Source: Rikenellaceae bacterium
GTDB lineage: Bacteria > Bacteroidota > Bacteroidia > Bacteroidales > UBA932
Direction of reading: 5' to 3'
DNA length: 5,857 nt
Assembly: GCA_900769145.1 (NCBI GenBank)
Contig: CAAGFN010000188.1
Coordinates: 1 to 5,857, forward strand
In this document: positions 1 to 4,516 of the stretch, one piece after another
How positions within the stretch are numbered: position 1 is the stretch's first letter
How the letters are laid out: each line of letters starts with the position of its first letter
The notes under the pieces: generated by a model
The model's database searches: none
Told to the model about the DNA's origin: nothing
The model's input: only the letters and a program-made list of their open reading frames with translations
Position numbers and translations under genes: made by a program

Positions 1-772
1 TGATTTCCTTGCGGCCGGTGGTGAATCCTCCCATGGCCCCGCCGAATGCCTTTCCAAGGGTACCGGTGTAAATGTCAACCCTGCCGTATGTATTGGTAAG
101 CTCGCTAACTCCGTGTCCTGTAGCGCCTACGACTCCGGCGGAATGGGACTCGTCCACCATCACGAGGGCATCGTATTTCTCTGCGAGGTCGCAAATCTTG
201 TCGAGAGGTGCAACGTTGCCGTCCATTGAGAATACTCCGTCAGTGACAATGATCCTGAATCTCTGGGCCTGGGCCTCCTGGAGGCAACGCTCGAGATCGG
301 CCATGTCCGCATTGGCGTAGCGATATCTCTTGGCCTTGCACAGACGCACTCCGTCAATGATGGATGCGTGGTTCAATGCGTCGGAGATGATGGCGTCCTC
401 ATCTGTGAGAAGCGGTTCGAAGACTCCGCCGTTGGCATCGAAGCAGGCAGCGTAGAGGATGGTGTCCTCTGTCTTGAAATAGTCGCTGATGGCGGCCTCA
501 AGCTGCTTGTGAATGTCCTGTGTTCCGCAGATGAACCTTACCGAGGCCATACCGAAGCCACGCTCCTTCATCATTTTCGAGGAAGCCTCGATGAGGCGCG
601 GGTCATTGGCAAGGCCGAGATAGTTGTTGGCGCAGAAGTTCAGGACTTCCTTGCCTGCCACCTGGATGGATGCATACTGTGAACTCTCTATCAGGCGTTC
701 CTCCTTGTAGAGGCCCGCCTCACGTATCTCAGCGAGAGTACGGCTGAGATGCTCTTTCATTTTTCCGTACAT
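1..772 (-). CDS. kbl: Glycine C-acetyltransferase (2-amino-3-ketobutyrate CoA ligase), C-terminus cut by window edge
   Basis: PLP-dependent enzyme of the alpha-oxoamine synthase family. It cleaves 2-amino-3-ketobutyrate with CoA to glycine and acetyl-CoA, the second step of threonine degradation, in the cytosol. The window shows 257 codons; the E. coli enzyme has 398, so about one third is missing at the left edge. Family motifs appear in order: NFCANNYLGL (45-54), SVRFICGTQ (77-85), CFDANGG (110-116), DALNHASIIDG (131-141, with the histidine that stacks on PLP), VFSMDG (180-185), VDESHSAG (206-213) and TGTLGKAFGG (236-245). K241 is the expected Schiff-base lysine. The start at 772 gives MYGKMKEHL, as I recall for Bacteroides homologues; an in-frame ATG at 760 is the alternative. 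The usual partner, threonine 3-dehydrogenase, is not in the window. All motifs are intact and the gene looks functional. Confidence 0.97.
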   Translation of the reverse strand, partial: MYGKMKEHLSRTLAEIREAGLYKEERLIESSQYASIQVAGKEVLNFCANNYLGLANDPRLIEASSKMMKERGFGMASVRFICGTQDIHKQLEAAISDYFKTEDTILYAACFDANGGVFEPLLTDEDAIISDALNHASIIDGVRLCKAKRYRYANADMADLERCLQEAQAQRFRIIVTDGVFSMDGNVAPLDKICDLAEKYDALVMVDESHSAGVVGATGHGVSELTNTYGRVDIYTGTLGKAFGGAMGGFTTGRKEI

Positions 773-777
773 AGAAA

Positions 778-847
778 AGGTATTAGTGTTTCAAACCGTG
801 AAATTACTGCTTTTGCGGGAATTATCAAAGCAGAAACACCAATACCT
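778..847 (-). repeat. Nested inverted repeat directly upstream of kbl
   Basis: Arms 778-792 and 833-847 are complementary at 14 of 15 positions, and the one mismatch becomes a G-U pair in minus-strand RNA. Inside lies a second perfect 7-bp inverted repeat, ctgcttt (807-813) and aaagcag (827-833). On the minus strand the outer 3' arm is followed by TTTTCT and then the kbl ATG. A read-through transcript from the upstream gene could therefore fold into a terminator-like stem ending at the kbl start. A candidate kbl promoter lies inside the loop. The inverted repeat is directly visible; its role is inferred. Confidence 0.75.
799..829 (-). promoter_or_regulatory. Candidate kbl promoter (Bacteroidota type)
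   Basis: On the minus strand TTTG (829-826) is followed after 19 nt by TAATTTCA (806-799). This matches TTTG-N19-21-TAnnTTTG except for the last two bases of the -7 box. The predicted start near 792 would leave a leader of about 20 nt made mostly of the 3' arm of the surrounding inverted repeat. The -7 box is imperfect, so the call is tentative. Confidence 0.35.
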
Positions 848-859
848 GCCAAAACGGGG

Positions 860-1114
860 TCAATCAAACCAATCCGGGTCGATATCATCCCAGAGGTCAT
901 CAAAAACCGGAAGTTCCCCGACGTGGAAAGCAAGACTGAAGCCGAGGAAGACGCCGATTGTAACCGTAACATAGAATACCGCTTTCAACAGCCAATCGAC
1001 TCCCGGAAAGATGAGGTCAACAATAAATGCAGACAAGGCAGGCAGCAATATCATCGGCAGGAATATCGCCGCCAATGTCAAGACAAGCCACAAAAGATAC
1101 TTCAGAAGATACAT
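860..1114 (-). CDS. Small integral membrane protein, unknown function (84 aa)
   Basis: I do not recognise a family. The 84-residue product is very hydrophobic from residue 3 to about 36 (one long or two closely spaced membrane segments around the motif FLPMILLP). It has a further membrane segment at about 42-63 and an acidic, aromatic tail at 65-84 (ELPVFDDLWDDIDPDWFD) that would lie outside the bilayer. Hydrophobic blocks with charged residues placed between them argue for real coding; overlapping frames on the other strand show no such pattern. The ATG at 1114 is the first in frame and sits about 16 nt after the predicted transcription start of a candidate promoter at 1137-1168. It precedes kbl in the same direction with 87 nt between them, but the folded element there suggests separate transcription. 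Confidence 0.72.
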   Translation of the reverse strand: MYLLKYLLWLVLTLAAIFLPMILLPALSAFIVDLIFPGVDWLLKAVFYVTVTIGVFLGFSLAFHVGELPVFDDLWDDIDPDWFD

Positions 1115-1136
1115 AAGATTACATCGTTTATTATCG

Positions 1137-1168
1137 CAAAGATGTGTATATCCTGAAGTCTGAACAAT
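1137..1168 (-). promoter_or_regulatory. Candidate promoter of the small membrane protein gene
   Basis: On the minus strand ATTG (1168-1165) is followed after 20 nt by CATCTTTG (1144-1137), one mismatch in each box from the Bacteroidota TTTG / TAnnTTTG consensus. Transcription would start near 1130, about 16 nt before the ATG at 1114. Confidence 0.45.
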
Positions 1169-1353
1169 TACGGATATAACTCATTCATATCCGTATGGCA
1201 ACTGTAAGCAAAGTGTTTGACAAACTGATTACGGCTGATTTCCCATACTGCACCTCTTGATTTTTCTTGCTCATCCTCCAGTACGTTTGCCCGGACAGTA
1301 GCTTTCATGAGGAACGATACAAGAACTGATTATCCGCAGTTCGTACAGAACAT
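1168..1353 (-). pseudogene. Broken reading frame beginning like a zinc-ribbon protein
   Basis: Reading the minus strand from the ATG at 1353 gives MFCTNCG, the start typical of small zinc-ribbon proteins (CxxC pair), then an in-frame TAA at 1330-1332. The same frame stays open for 53 more codons to a TAA at 1168-1170. Within it, an ATG at 1308 could start a 46-residue product (MKATVRANVLEDEQEK... ending ...CHTDMNELYP) with mixed charged and aromatic composition. This may be a decayed gene, or part of a dispersed repeat, since a close copy of the FCTNCG-coding stretch occurs on the other strand at 3758-3785. I see no second CxxC pair. The functional assignment is weak. Confidence 0.3.
1169..1195. 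promoter_or_regulatory. Perfect 9-bp dyad, possible operator
   Basis: tacggatat (1169-1177) and atatccgta (1187-1195) form a perfect inverted repeat with a 9-nt spacer. It abuts the -33 box of the candidate promoter at 1137-1168, a position typical of an activator site. No T-run follows on either strand, so a terminator is less likely. The dyad is visible; the regulatory role is inferred. Confidence 0.4.
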
Positions 1354-1360
1354 CCCTTGC
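1333..1360 (-). repeat. 28-bp repeat, copy A (inverted relative to copy B)
   Basis: The minus-strand reading of this segment matches plus-strand 3758-3785 at 23 of 28 positions, including an identical 10-base core ttctgtacga and an identical tgcgga end. Read as codons both give QG-x-FCT-x-CG. The two copies face each other across about 2.4 kb that holds alaX and the FtsK remnant. Confidence 0.6.
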
Positions 1361-1366
1361 ACTCTT

Positions 1367-1458
1367 AGCAAAATGGCCGTGATTTCCCGCATTTCCCGGC
1401 CGTTTTGTCTGTCAAAAAGCAAAATGTCCGTAAATCACGGGATTTCCCGGACATTTGC
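1367..1458. repeat. Tandem pair of hairpin-forming repeats
   Basis: Two related units start with agcaaaatgGccgt (1367-1380) and agcaaaatgTccgt (1418-1431), 13 of 14 identical. Unit 1 folds caaaatggccg (1369-1379) onto cggccgttttg (1397-1407), 11 pairs with one G-U. Unit 2 folds caaaatgtccg (1420-1430) onto cggacatttg (1448-1457) with one bulged A, plus an inner aaatc/gattt stem (1432-1436 and 1441-1445). Both share gatttcccg in the loop side. The form is REP-like or that of a duplicated intergenic hairpin. Confidence 0.65.
1414..1457 (-). terminator. Candidate terminator of the alaX transcript
   Basis: On the minus strand the unit-2 hairpin (arms 1457-1448 and 1430-1420, inner stem 1445-1441 and 1436-1432) is followed after one C by TTTTT (1418-1414). 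It lies about 350 nt past the alaX stop, so alaX mRNA would carry a long structured 3' tail if this is the main terminator. Confidence 0.4.
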
Positions 1459-1602
1459 AGATGTCGTCCCCTCACGCTGAGCCCCCGAATCGTGGAAGGC
1501 CCGATGCTACATAGTTTGAAATATTGAGAAAATGTAACCTGTTGGCGGCAGTTTTACTGTCAGCGGACAATCATTCGGAGAATCATTTTTGTAACGCATT
1601 TT
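1459..1602. other. Intergenic stretch without a convincing gene
   Basis: The only thing seen is a 30-codon minus-strand ORF at 1507-1599, starting MRYKNDSPNDCPLTV and ending ...SIFQTM. At that length chance is a sufficient explanation. On the plus strand, CATTTTTG (1584-1591) resembles a -7 box (7 of 8), but no good -33 box sits 19-21 nt upstream. Confidence 0.4.
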
Positions 1603-1727
1603 CAGTGAACAAGGACCTGCCTCAGAAGTATCTGTAGCAGGGGGTCTTGTTCACTGGCGCTCTCCAGAAGGCCTCAGTGAACAACGCTCCCCTCTACAGG
1701 GCATTGTACGCGGGGCTGTTGTTTTTC
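1598..1727 (+). ncRNA. Candidate structured small RNA or attenuator-like segment
   Basis: A perfect 11-bp inverted repeat pairs cagtgaacaag (1603-1613) with cttgttcactg (1646-1656). It continues into cctgc/gcagg (1616-1620 and 1637-1641) and caga/tctg (1623-1626 and 1631-1634), giving a long composite hairpin. A second copy of cagtgaacaa at 1675-1684 can compete for the middle arm. Its last five bases also belong to a terminator-like hairpin with a T5 tail (1680-1726). No plus-strand gene follows, so a stand-alone RNA of about 130 nt is more plausible than a leader. The proposed 5' end rests only on a weak -7 box at 1584-1591. The same structures would also form in the 3' region of the alaX mRNA. 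Confidence 0.35.
1680..1726 (+). terminator. Rho-independent terminator-like hairpin on the plus strand
   Basis: aacaac (1680-1685) pairs with gttgtt (1718-1723) and cccc (1689-1692) with gggg (1712-1715); taca/tgta (1695-1698 and 1705-1708) adds an inner stem. A T5 run (1722-1726) follows on the plus strand. The opposite reading lacks a T-run, so the element points to plus-strand transcription. Confidence 0.5.
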
Positions 1728-1728
1728 A

Positions 1729-1821
1729 TTATTTCAAATGTTCTTTAAAGAATGCTTCAATTTTGTCATACGGAATGACACCTGCAAGGTCGTTTAATAA
1801 AGAATTTACTTTCTTACCCAT
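1729..1821 (-). CDS. Possible 30-residue microprotein overlapping the 3' end of alaX
   Basis: ATG at 1821 lies 16 nt inside the end of alaX in another frame, and the ORF runs to TAA at 1729-1731. The product begins MGKKVNSLLNDLAGVIPYDK and ends IEAFFKEHLK. It looks like genuine coding: amphipathic helical pattern, balanced charge, ordinary codons, and a stop just beside the folded element at 1726. Two readings are possible. One is a translationally coupled short gene at the end of the operon. The other is the true C-terminal segment of a longer protein separated from alaX by a frameshift. The family is not recognised. Confidence 0.42.
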   Translation of the reverse strand: MGKKVNSLLNDLAGVIPYDKIEAFFKEHLK

Positions 1822-2318
1822 ACAAATCCCGATTTATCATTGTAATCCGTTAATTGCTTAGCACCGACCTTCCATCTCACTCTCCAGACCCCGTTGGCAA
1901 AGTCGTGGCTGATGATGCGGAACTCCCCTATCTCCGAGGTGTTGGCCACGTGAGCACCTATGCAGGCACAGTCATCGTAGTCCCCTACCCGAACGATACG
2001 CAAGGTCTCCGATGCATCCTCCGGCAGTTTACTCAGGTCCACTATCGCTGCCGCCTCTCCCCTGCTCATATATTCAATAGTCACCGGCATAGCCGCAGCG
2101 ATGACCTCATTGACCTTATCCTCGATAGCCTTCACCTGTTCATCGGTAGGGCACTCAGGAAGGAGGTAGTCACACTTACTCTTCTTCCTCTCGATATGGG
2201 CATTACGGCTGCGCGGACATCCGAACATATTTACCATAGTACGGTTCAGGATATGCTCCGCCGTATGGGCAGGCTCGTATTCGGCCTTGTTGTGGCTGTT
2301 GAGTATCGGTTCTTCCAT
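1806..2318 (-). CDS. Stand-alone alanyl-tRNA editing protein, AlaX type (170 aa)
   Basis: This is a free-standing copy of the editing domain of alanyl/threonyl-tRNA synthetases (SAD fold). Such proteins hydrolyse mischarged tRNA, typically Ser- or Gly-tRNA(Ala), in the cytosol, protecting translation from alanine-codon errors. The zinc site is complete: HTAEH (H18, H22) and CIGAH (C119, H123). The surrounding motifs are typical: NRTMVNMFGCPR (25-36), HIERKKSKCDY (41-51) and ASETLRIVRVGDYDDCACIGAHV (102-124). No synthetase catalytic or tRNA-binding domain is present, as in the short AlaX class. The last 18 or so residues after RVRWKV extend past where I would expect the domain to end. The ATG at 2318 lies 5 nt after the stop of the upstream gene, so the two are probably co-transcribed. 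The precise tRNA substrate cannot be read from the sequence. Confidence 0.9.
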   Translation of the reverse strand: MEEPILNSHNKAEYEPAHTAEHILNRTMVNMFGCPRSRNAHIERKKSKCDYLLPECPTDEQVKAIEDKVNEVIAAAMPVTIEYMSRGEAAAIVDLSKLPEDASETLRIVRVGDYDDCACIGAHVANTSEIGEFRIISHDFANGVWRVRWKVGAKQLTDYNDKSGFVWVRK

Positions 2319-2323
2319 ATTTT

Positions 2324-2650
2324 TTATCTAACTTTGATCCATACATCTCCTTTCTCGTCGGTCCGGATTTCATCAGGATATATTCCGTAGTATTCCTTCG
2401 AGTCGTCATCATAGAAATAGATACCGGTCTCTTTTGAACAGTGGGAGAGTTCCTCTACTATCATACCCACAGGATAGTCATCGAGTTCCATTATCTCGTT
2501 TGACTCAAGGCATACGCAGCCCTGGGCATCCTCATAGATGGAGTTGACCGTGAAGTTAATCGTCCCGCTCTCGAAGAGGAATTCACTGGCTTCAGCCTTG
2601 CCGGCCATATCCAGGCGGAGGAATATGTTCGTCAGTTCTTCTACTGTCAT
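2324..2650 (-). CDS. Protein of unknown function, first gene of the alaX operon (108 aa)
   Basis: I do not recognise the family. The product begins MTVEELTNIFLRLDMAGKAE and is acidic, with no membrane segment or signal peptide. It has a tyrosine- and aspartate-rich stretch near the C-terminus (GIYFYDDDSKEYYGIYPDEI) and ends GDVWIKVR. The frame stays open upstream to an ATG at 2827, but that part has non-protein-like composition and contains the candidate -7 box at 2719-2726, so translation must begin downstream of it. ATGs at 2686 and 2680 remain possible (120 or 118 aa). I prefer 2650 because it is preceded by an A-rich leader (gaacagaaacag). It lies 5 nt from alaX, suggesting a shared transcript and perhaps a linked role. 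Confidence 0.7.
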   Translation of the reverse strand: MTVEELTNIFLRLDMAGKAEASEFLFESGTINFTVNSIYEDAQGCVCLESNEIMELDDYPVGMIVEELSHCSKETGIYFYDDDSKEYYGIYPDEIRTDEKGDVWIKVR

Positions 2651-2718
2651 CTGTTTCTGTTCAATAAAAAATGCGACCATTGCCATGCCGAATAATCTGT
2701 TACATCGCAACCATCTTG

Positions 2719-2726
2719 CAAAATTA
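2719..2726 (-). promoter_or_regulatory. Perfect -7 box upstream of the alaX operon
   Basis: TAATTTTG on the minus strand matches TAnnTTTG exactly. Transcription would start near 2712, about 60 nt before the preferred start codon at 2650. No TTTG or TTG lies at the usual 19-21 nt upstream, so the -33 contact would be poor or activator-assisted. Confidence 0.5.
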
Positions 2727-2859
2727 CAAATAATAATCGTTGATGCCTCTCTGTAAAGTGTTGCACCGGAAATTGAACACTGCGGCAGGATTTCCTCCTG
2801 CCATATTATTGCAGTGGCATATCCCATATTTGCAGCTAGTGATTTTTGAAGATTACTGT

Positions 2860-3008
2860 ATGACAGGAACGATGAAACATTACGGCTATTTATATGAGTA
2901 GCACATATAATGGTTCGAGACCATCAAAGCCCTTGACACGCTTCCGGACTGCCGCAATAACAACACGGGGACTTCCTGAAGGCGCTCAAGAAGATACAGG
3001 GAACCTAA
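2860..3008 (+). pseudogene. Fragmented plus-strand coding remnants upstream of the FtsK remnant
   Basis: Frame 1 gives MTGTMKHYGYLYE (2860-2898) and then stops (TAG 2899-2901, TAA 2908-2910). It reopens as WFETIKALDTLPDCRNNNTG (2911-2970) and stops again. A shift of one base near 2970 continues into frame 3 as DFLKALKKIQGT to a TAA at 3006-3008. The pieces look protein-like but are broken by stops and a frameshift, as expected for a decayed gene. MKHYGYLYE recalls the N-terminus of some phage- or retroelement-associated reverse transcriptases, but nine residues are too few to claim it. The identity is otherwise unknown. Confidence 0.35.
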
Positions 3009-3021
3009 AGGATTATAGAAT

Positions 3022-3727
3022 ATGGACAACAATGATTGCAGATGGCCGGTGGCCATCGGAACTACAGAGAGCGGTGAGGAAAGGGCATTTGATTATTCAA
3101 AAGCCTCCAACATACTCATCGCCGGAGCCCCGAAGCAGGGCAAGAGCACGGCGATAGGTACAATAGTGGACACTCTCAGGAGCTGTATTGAAACGCCCGG
3201 AATCAAAGTCATCTCCATAGACACGAAAAAGCCCCATTGGGATGCTGATGAAACGCTTGGCTCATTGCGACGCGAGTTGGAAAGAAGGGAAAATCTGCGC
3301 AATGTGGGAGTTGACATCTCGGGATTCCCGATAATTGTGGCGGTGGTTGATGAATATTCCGACCTTATGGACTTAGGCAGCAGGGACTCCAGGCGGTCCG
3401 TCAAGGACTCCGTGCGGCGCATTGCCAAAGAAGGACCGAAAGTCGGGATACGCCTGATTCTGTCAACCAGGCACCCGGCGCAGGAGGTGAAGGCACTGCT
3501 CCCCTGCTTCCCTACCCGTATGGTGTTCAGGGTTTCTGACAGGAAGGACTCAAAGATGCTTCTGAAATCCGAGGCGGCTTTCTGGGAACTGAACGCCAGC
3601 GGGGAAATGTACTTCTATGATAACGGCATCATATCCAACTGCAAGCTATGCAGAGTTATTCATTAGCAAGGAAATCCGTGAGGGCATGCAGCTCTTCATC
3701 GACAAGTTCGACGCACTTTGGTATTGA
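3022..3727 (+). pseudogene. Degenerate FtsK/SpoIIIE-type DNA translocase ATPase core
   Basis: FtsK-family motor ATPases pump double-stranded DNA during chromosome segregation, conjugation or element transfer. The ORF from ATG 3022 (214 codons to TAG 3664-3666) shows Walker A GAPKQGKST (35-43) and Walker B PIIVAVVDEYSDLM (103-116). It also has the family blocks RRIAKEGPKVGIRLILSTRHP (132-152), FPTRMVFRVSDRKDSKMLL (163-181) and GEMYFYDNG (194-202). The normal stretch after IDTKK up to the ERR helix (usual motif IPHLL...VVTD) is about ten or more residues short. Near 3640 the frame is lost: the next frame continues ASYAELFISKEIREGMQLFIDK... to TGA 3725-3727, matching the place where family members read AFVS-EEI. 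The membrane N-terminus and C-terminal winged-helix domain are absent, and a stop lies just before the ATG. It is probably a relic of a mobile element. Translation of the 214-residue ORF cannot be excluded. Confidence 0.72.
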
Positions 3728-3757
3728 CATCTATGGCACATCTCATCTATTTCAGAT

Positions 3758-3785
3758 GCAGGGAATCTTCTGTACGATTTGCGGA
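3758..3785 (+). repeat. 28-bp repeat, copy B (inverted relative to copy A)
   Basis: 23 of 28 positions match the minus-strand reading of 1333-1360, with ttctgtacga (3768-3777) and tgcgga (3780-3785) identical. It lies between the end of the FtsK remnant and the terminator of the outer-membrane protein gene. The reading frame through it encodes QGIFCTICGQT, but I see no gene around it. Confidence 0.6.
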
Positions 3786-3806
3786 CAGACATTAATAATA
3801 AACATA

Positions 3807-3842
3807 ACCGGCGGCCAAGGTAAAAGGACCAAGGCCGCCGGT
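3807..3842 (-). terminator. Strong hairpin terminator of the outer-membrane protein gene
   Basis: accggcggcc (3807-3816) and ggccgccggt (3833-3842) form a perfect 10-bp GC-rich stem, with a short inner ggt/acc stem in the loop. It starts 26 nt after the stop of the minus-strand gene at 3868. The following minus-strand sequence (TATGTTTATTATTAA) is AT-rich without a pure T-run. The nearly symmetrical stem could also block plus-strand transcription. Confidence 0.75.
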
Positions 3843-3867
3843 AATTATCTAAGGACTGTCGTACAGG

Positions 3868-4452
3868 CTAGAACAGATAGGCTACACCTAGCTGTACGCC
3901 GTTACGGCGGAGACTAGTGTCATCAGCCTTTGAACGATTGACAACGCCGAAATTGTAATTGAGATTCACGCGGACCTTCTCTATCAGATCGCAGTAAACA
4001 CCGATGCCGACCCTGAAGTCTCCTCTCTTGTAGAAGCTGTCGTCTCCGTATGCATTTACGGAAGTGTCGTCAACCTTTGTCTTGGATGTAAGACCGAGGC
4101 TGAACTCCGGAGCCGCGAAAGCGCCGAGTTCGATGATTTTGCCGAGGTTGAAGCCGTAGGAAACCTTCACAGGAATGTTGAGATACTGCTCAGGATTCTT
4201 GACTCCGTCTTCTGTCTTTGTCACAACCTCATACTCCAATCCTGGAGTTACCCCCAGATGCTTGCCGATATTGATGCCATAACCAGCCTGAAGATAGAAT
4301 CCATTCCTGTCAAATTGCTTGGAAATGCTCTCAGACTTGTCATACTTGGCCTTTAGAGGCGAATAGGAATAACCTGCACCGACATAGAGCTGGGCATTTG
4401 CGCATATTGCGGTCGCTACCGCAATTACGATTGAAAGAAAAAATCTTTTCAT
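3868..4452 (-). CDS. Outer-membrane beta-barrel protein, small porin type (194 aa)
   Basis: The product has a clear signal peptide, MKRFFLSIVIAVATAICANA, with cleavage expected before QLYVGAGYSY. The mature part is built of alternating, glycine- and aromatic-rich strands (LYVGAGYSYSP, FYLQAGYGINIG, LGVTPGLEYEVV, LNIPVKVSYGFNLG, FRVGIGVYCDL, VRVNLNYNFGVVN, VQLGVAYLF). It ends in phenylalanine, the usual signal for outer-membrane insertion. The length and strand pattern fit the 8-stranded outer membrane protein beta-barrel family widespread in Bacteroidota; the exact role (porin, adhesion, secretion-associated) is not decidable. I set the start at 4452 rather than the in-frame ATG at 4506 because the signal peptide begins there and the perfect -7 box at 4485-4492 lies between the two. 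It follows the symporter gene at 64 nt but has its own promoter and terminator. Confidence 0.9.
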   Translation of the reverse strand: MKRFFLSIVIAVATAICANAQLYVGAGYSYSPLKAKYDKSESISKQFDRNGFYLQAGYGINIGKHLGVTPGLEYEVVTKTEDGVKNPEQYLNIPVKVSYGFNLGKIIELGAFAAPEFSLGLTSKTKVDDTSVNAYGDDSFYKRGDFRVGIGVYCDLIEKVRVNLNYNFGVVNRSKADDTSLRRNGVQLGVAYLF

Positions 4453-4484
4453 ACTATCAATTATTAATGATTGCTTTCCAACGG

Positions 4485-4514
4485 CAAAGTTAAAAAATAT
4501 TCCCATACGGCAAT
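4485..4514 (-). promoter_or_regulatory. Promoter of the outer-membrane protein gene
   Basis: TAACTTTG (4492-4485, minus strand) is an exact TAnnTTTG -7 box. ATTG (4514-4511) lies 18 nt upstream, one less than the usual minimum. Transcription would start near 4478, 26 nt before the start codon. Confidence 0.6.
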
Positions 4515-4516
4515 AC

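Noticed and set aside
72..682. Plus-strand frames of 82 and 104 codons
   Set aside because: Both are antisense to kbl, which has full family motifs through this region.
749..1156. Plus-strand 135-codon open frame
   Set aside because: It runs antisense to the start of kbl and across the hydrophobic 84-residue gene. It is rich in charged residues and Gln/Asn with no domain pattern, and the opposite strand gives a coherent membrane protein.
1602..1684. CRISPR-like or iteron repeats (three cagtgaacaa-related arms)
   Set aside because: Only two direct copies and one inverted copy occur, with unequal spacing. They pair into hairpins rather than forming an array, and no cas or rep gene is present.
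1740..1753. 12-bp palindrome ttctttaaagaa
   Set aside because: It lies inside the possible 30-residue ORF (codons for FFKE), is AT-rich and is short enough to occur by chance.
1854..2390. Plus-strand 178-codon open frame
   Set aside because: It is antisense to alaX, whose zinc motifs and family blocks are unmistakable. This frame shows no recognisable motif.
2651..2827. N-terminal extension of the 108-residue protein to ATG 2827
   Set aside because: It would place the perfect -7 box (2719-2726) inside the coding region, and the extension has non-protein-like composition.
2894..3157. Plus-strand 87-codon frame overlapping the FtsK start
   Set aside because: Its composition changes to arginine/proline-rich nonsense where the FtsK frame shows Walker A, so it is an overlapping shadow.
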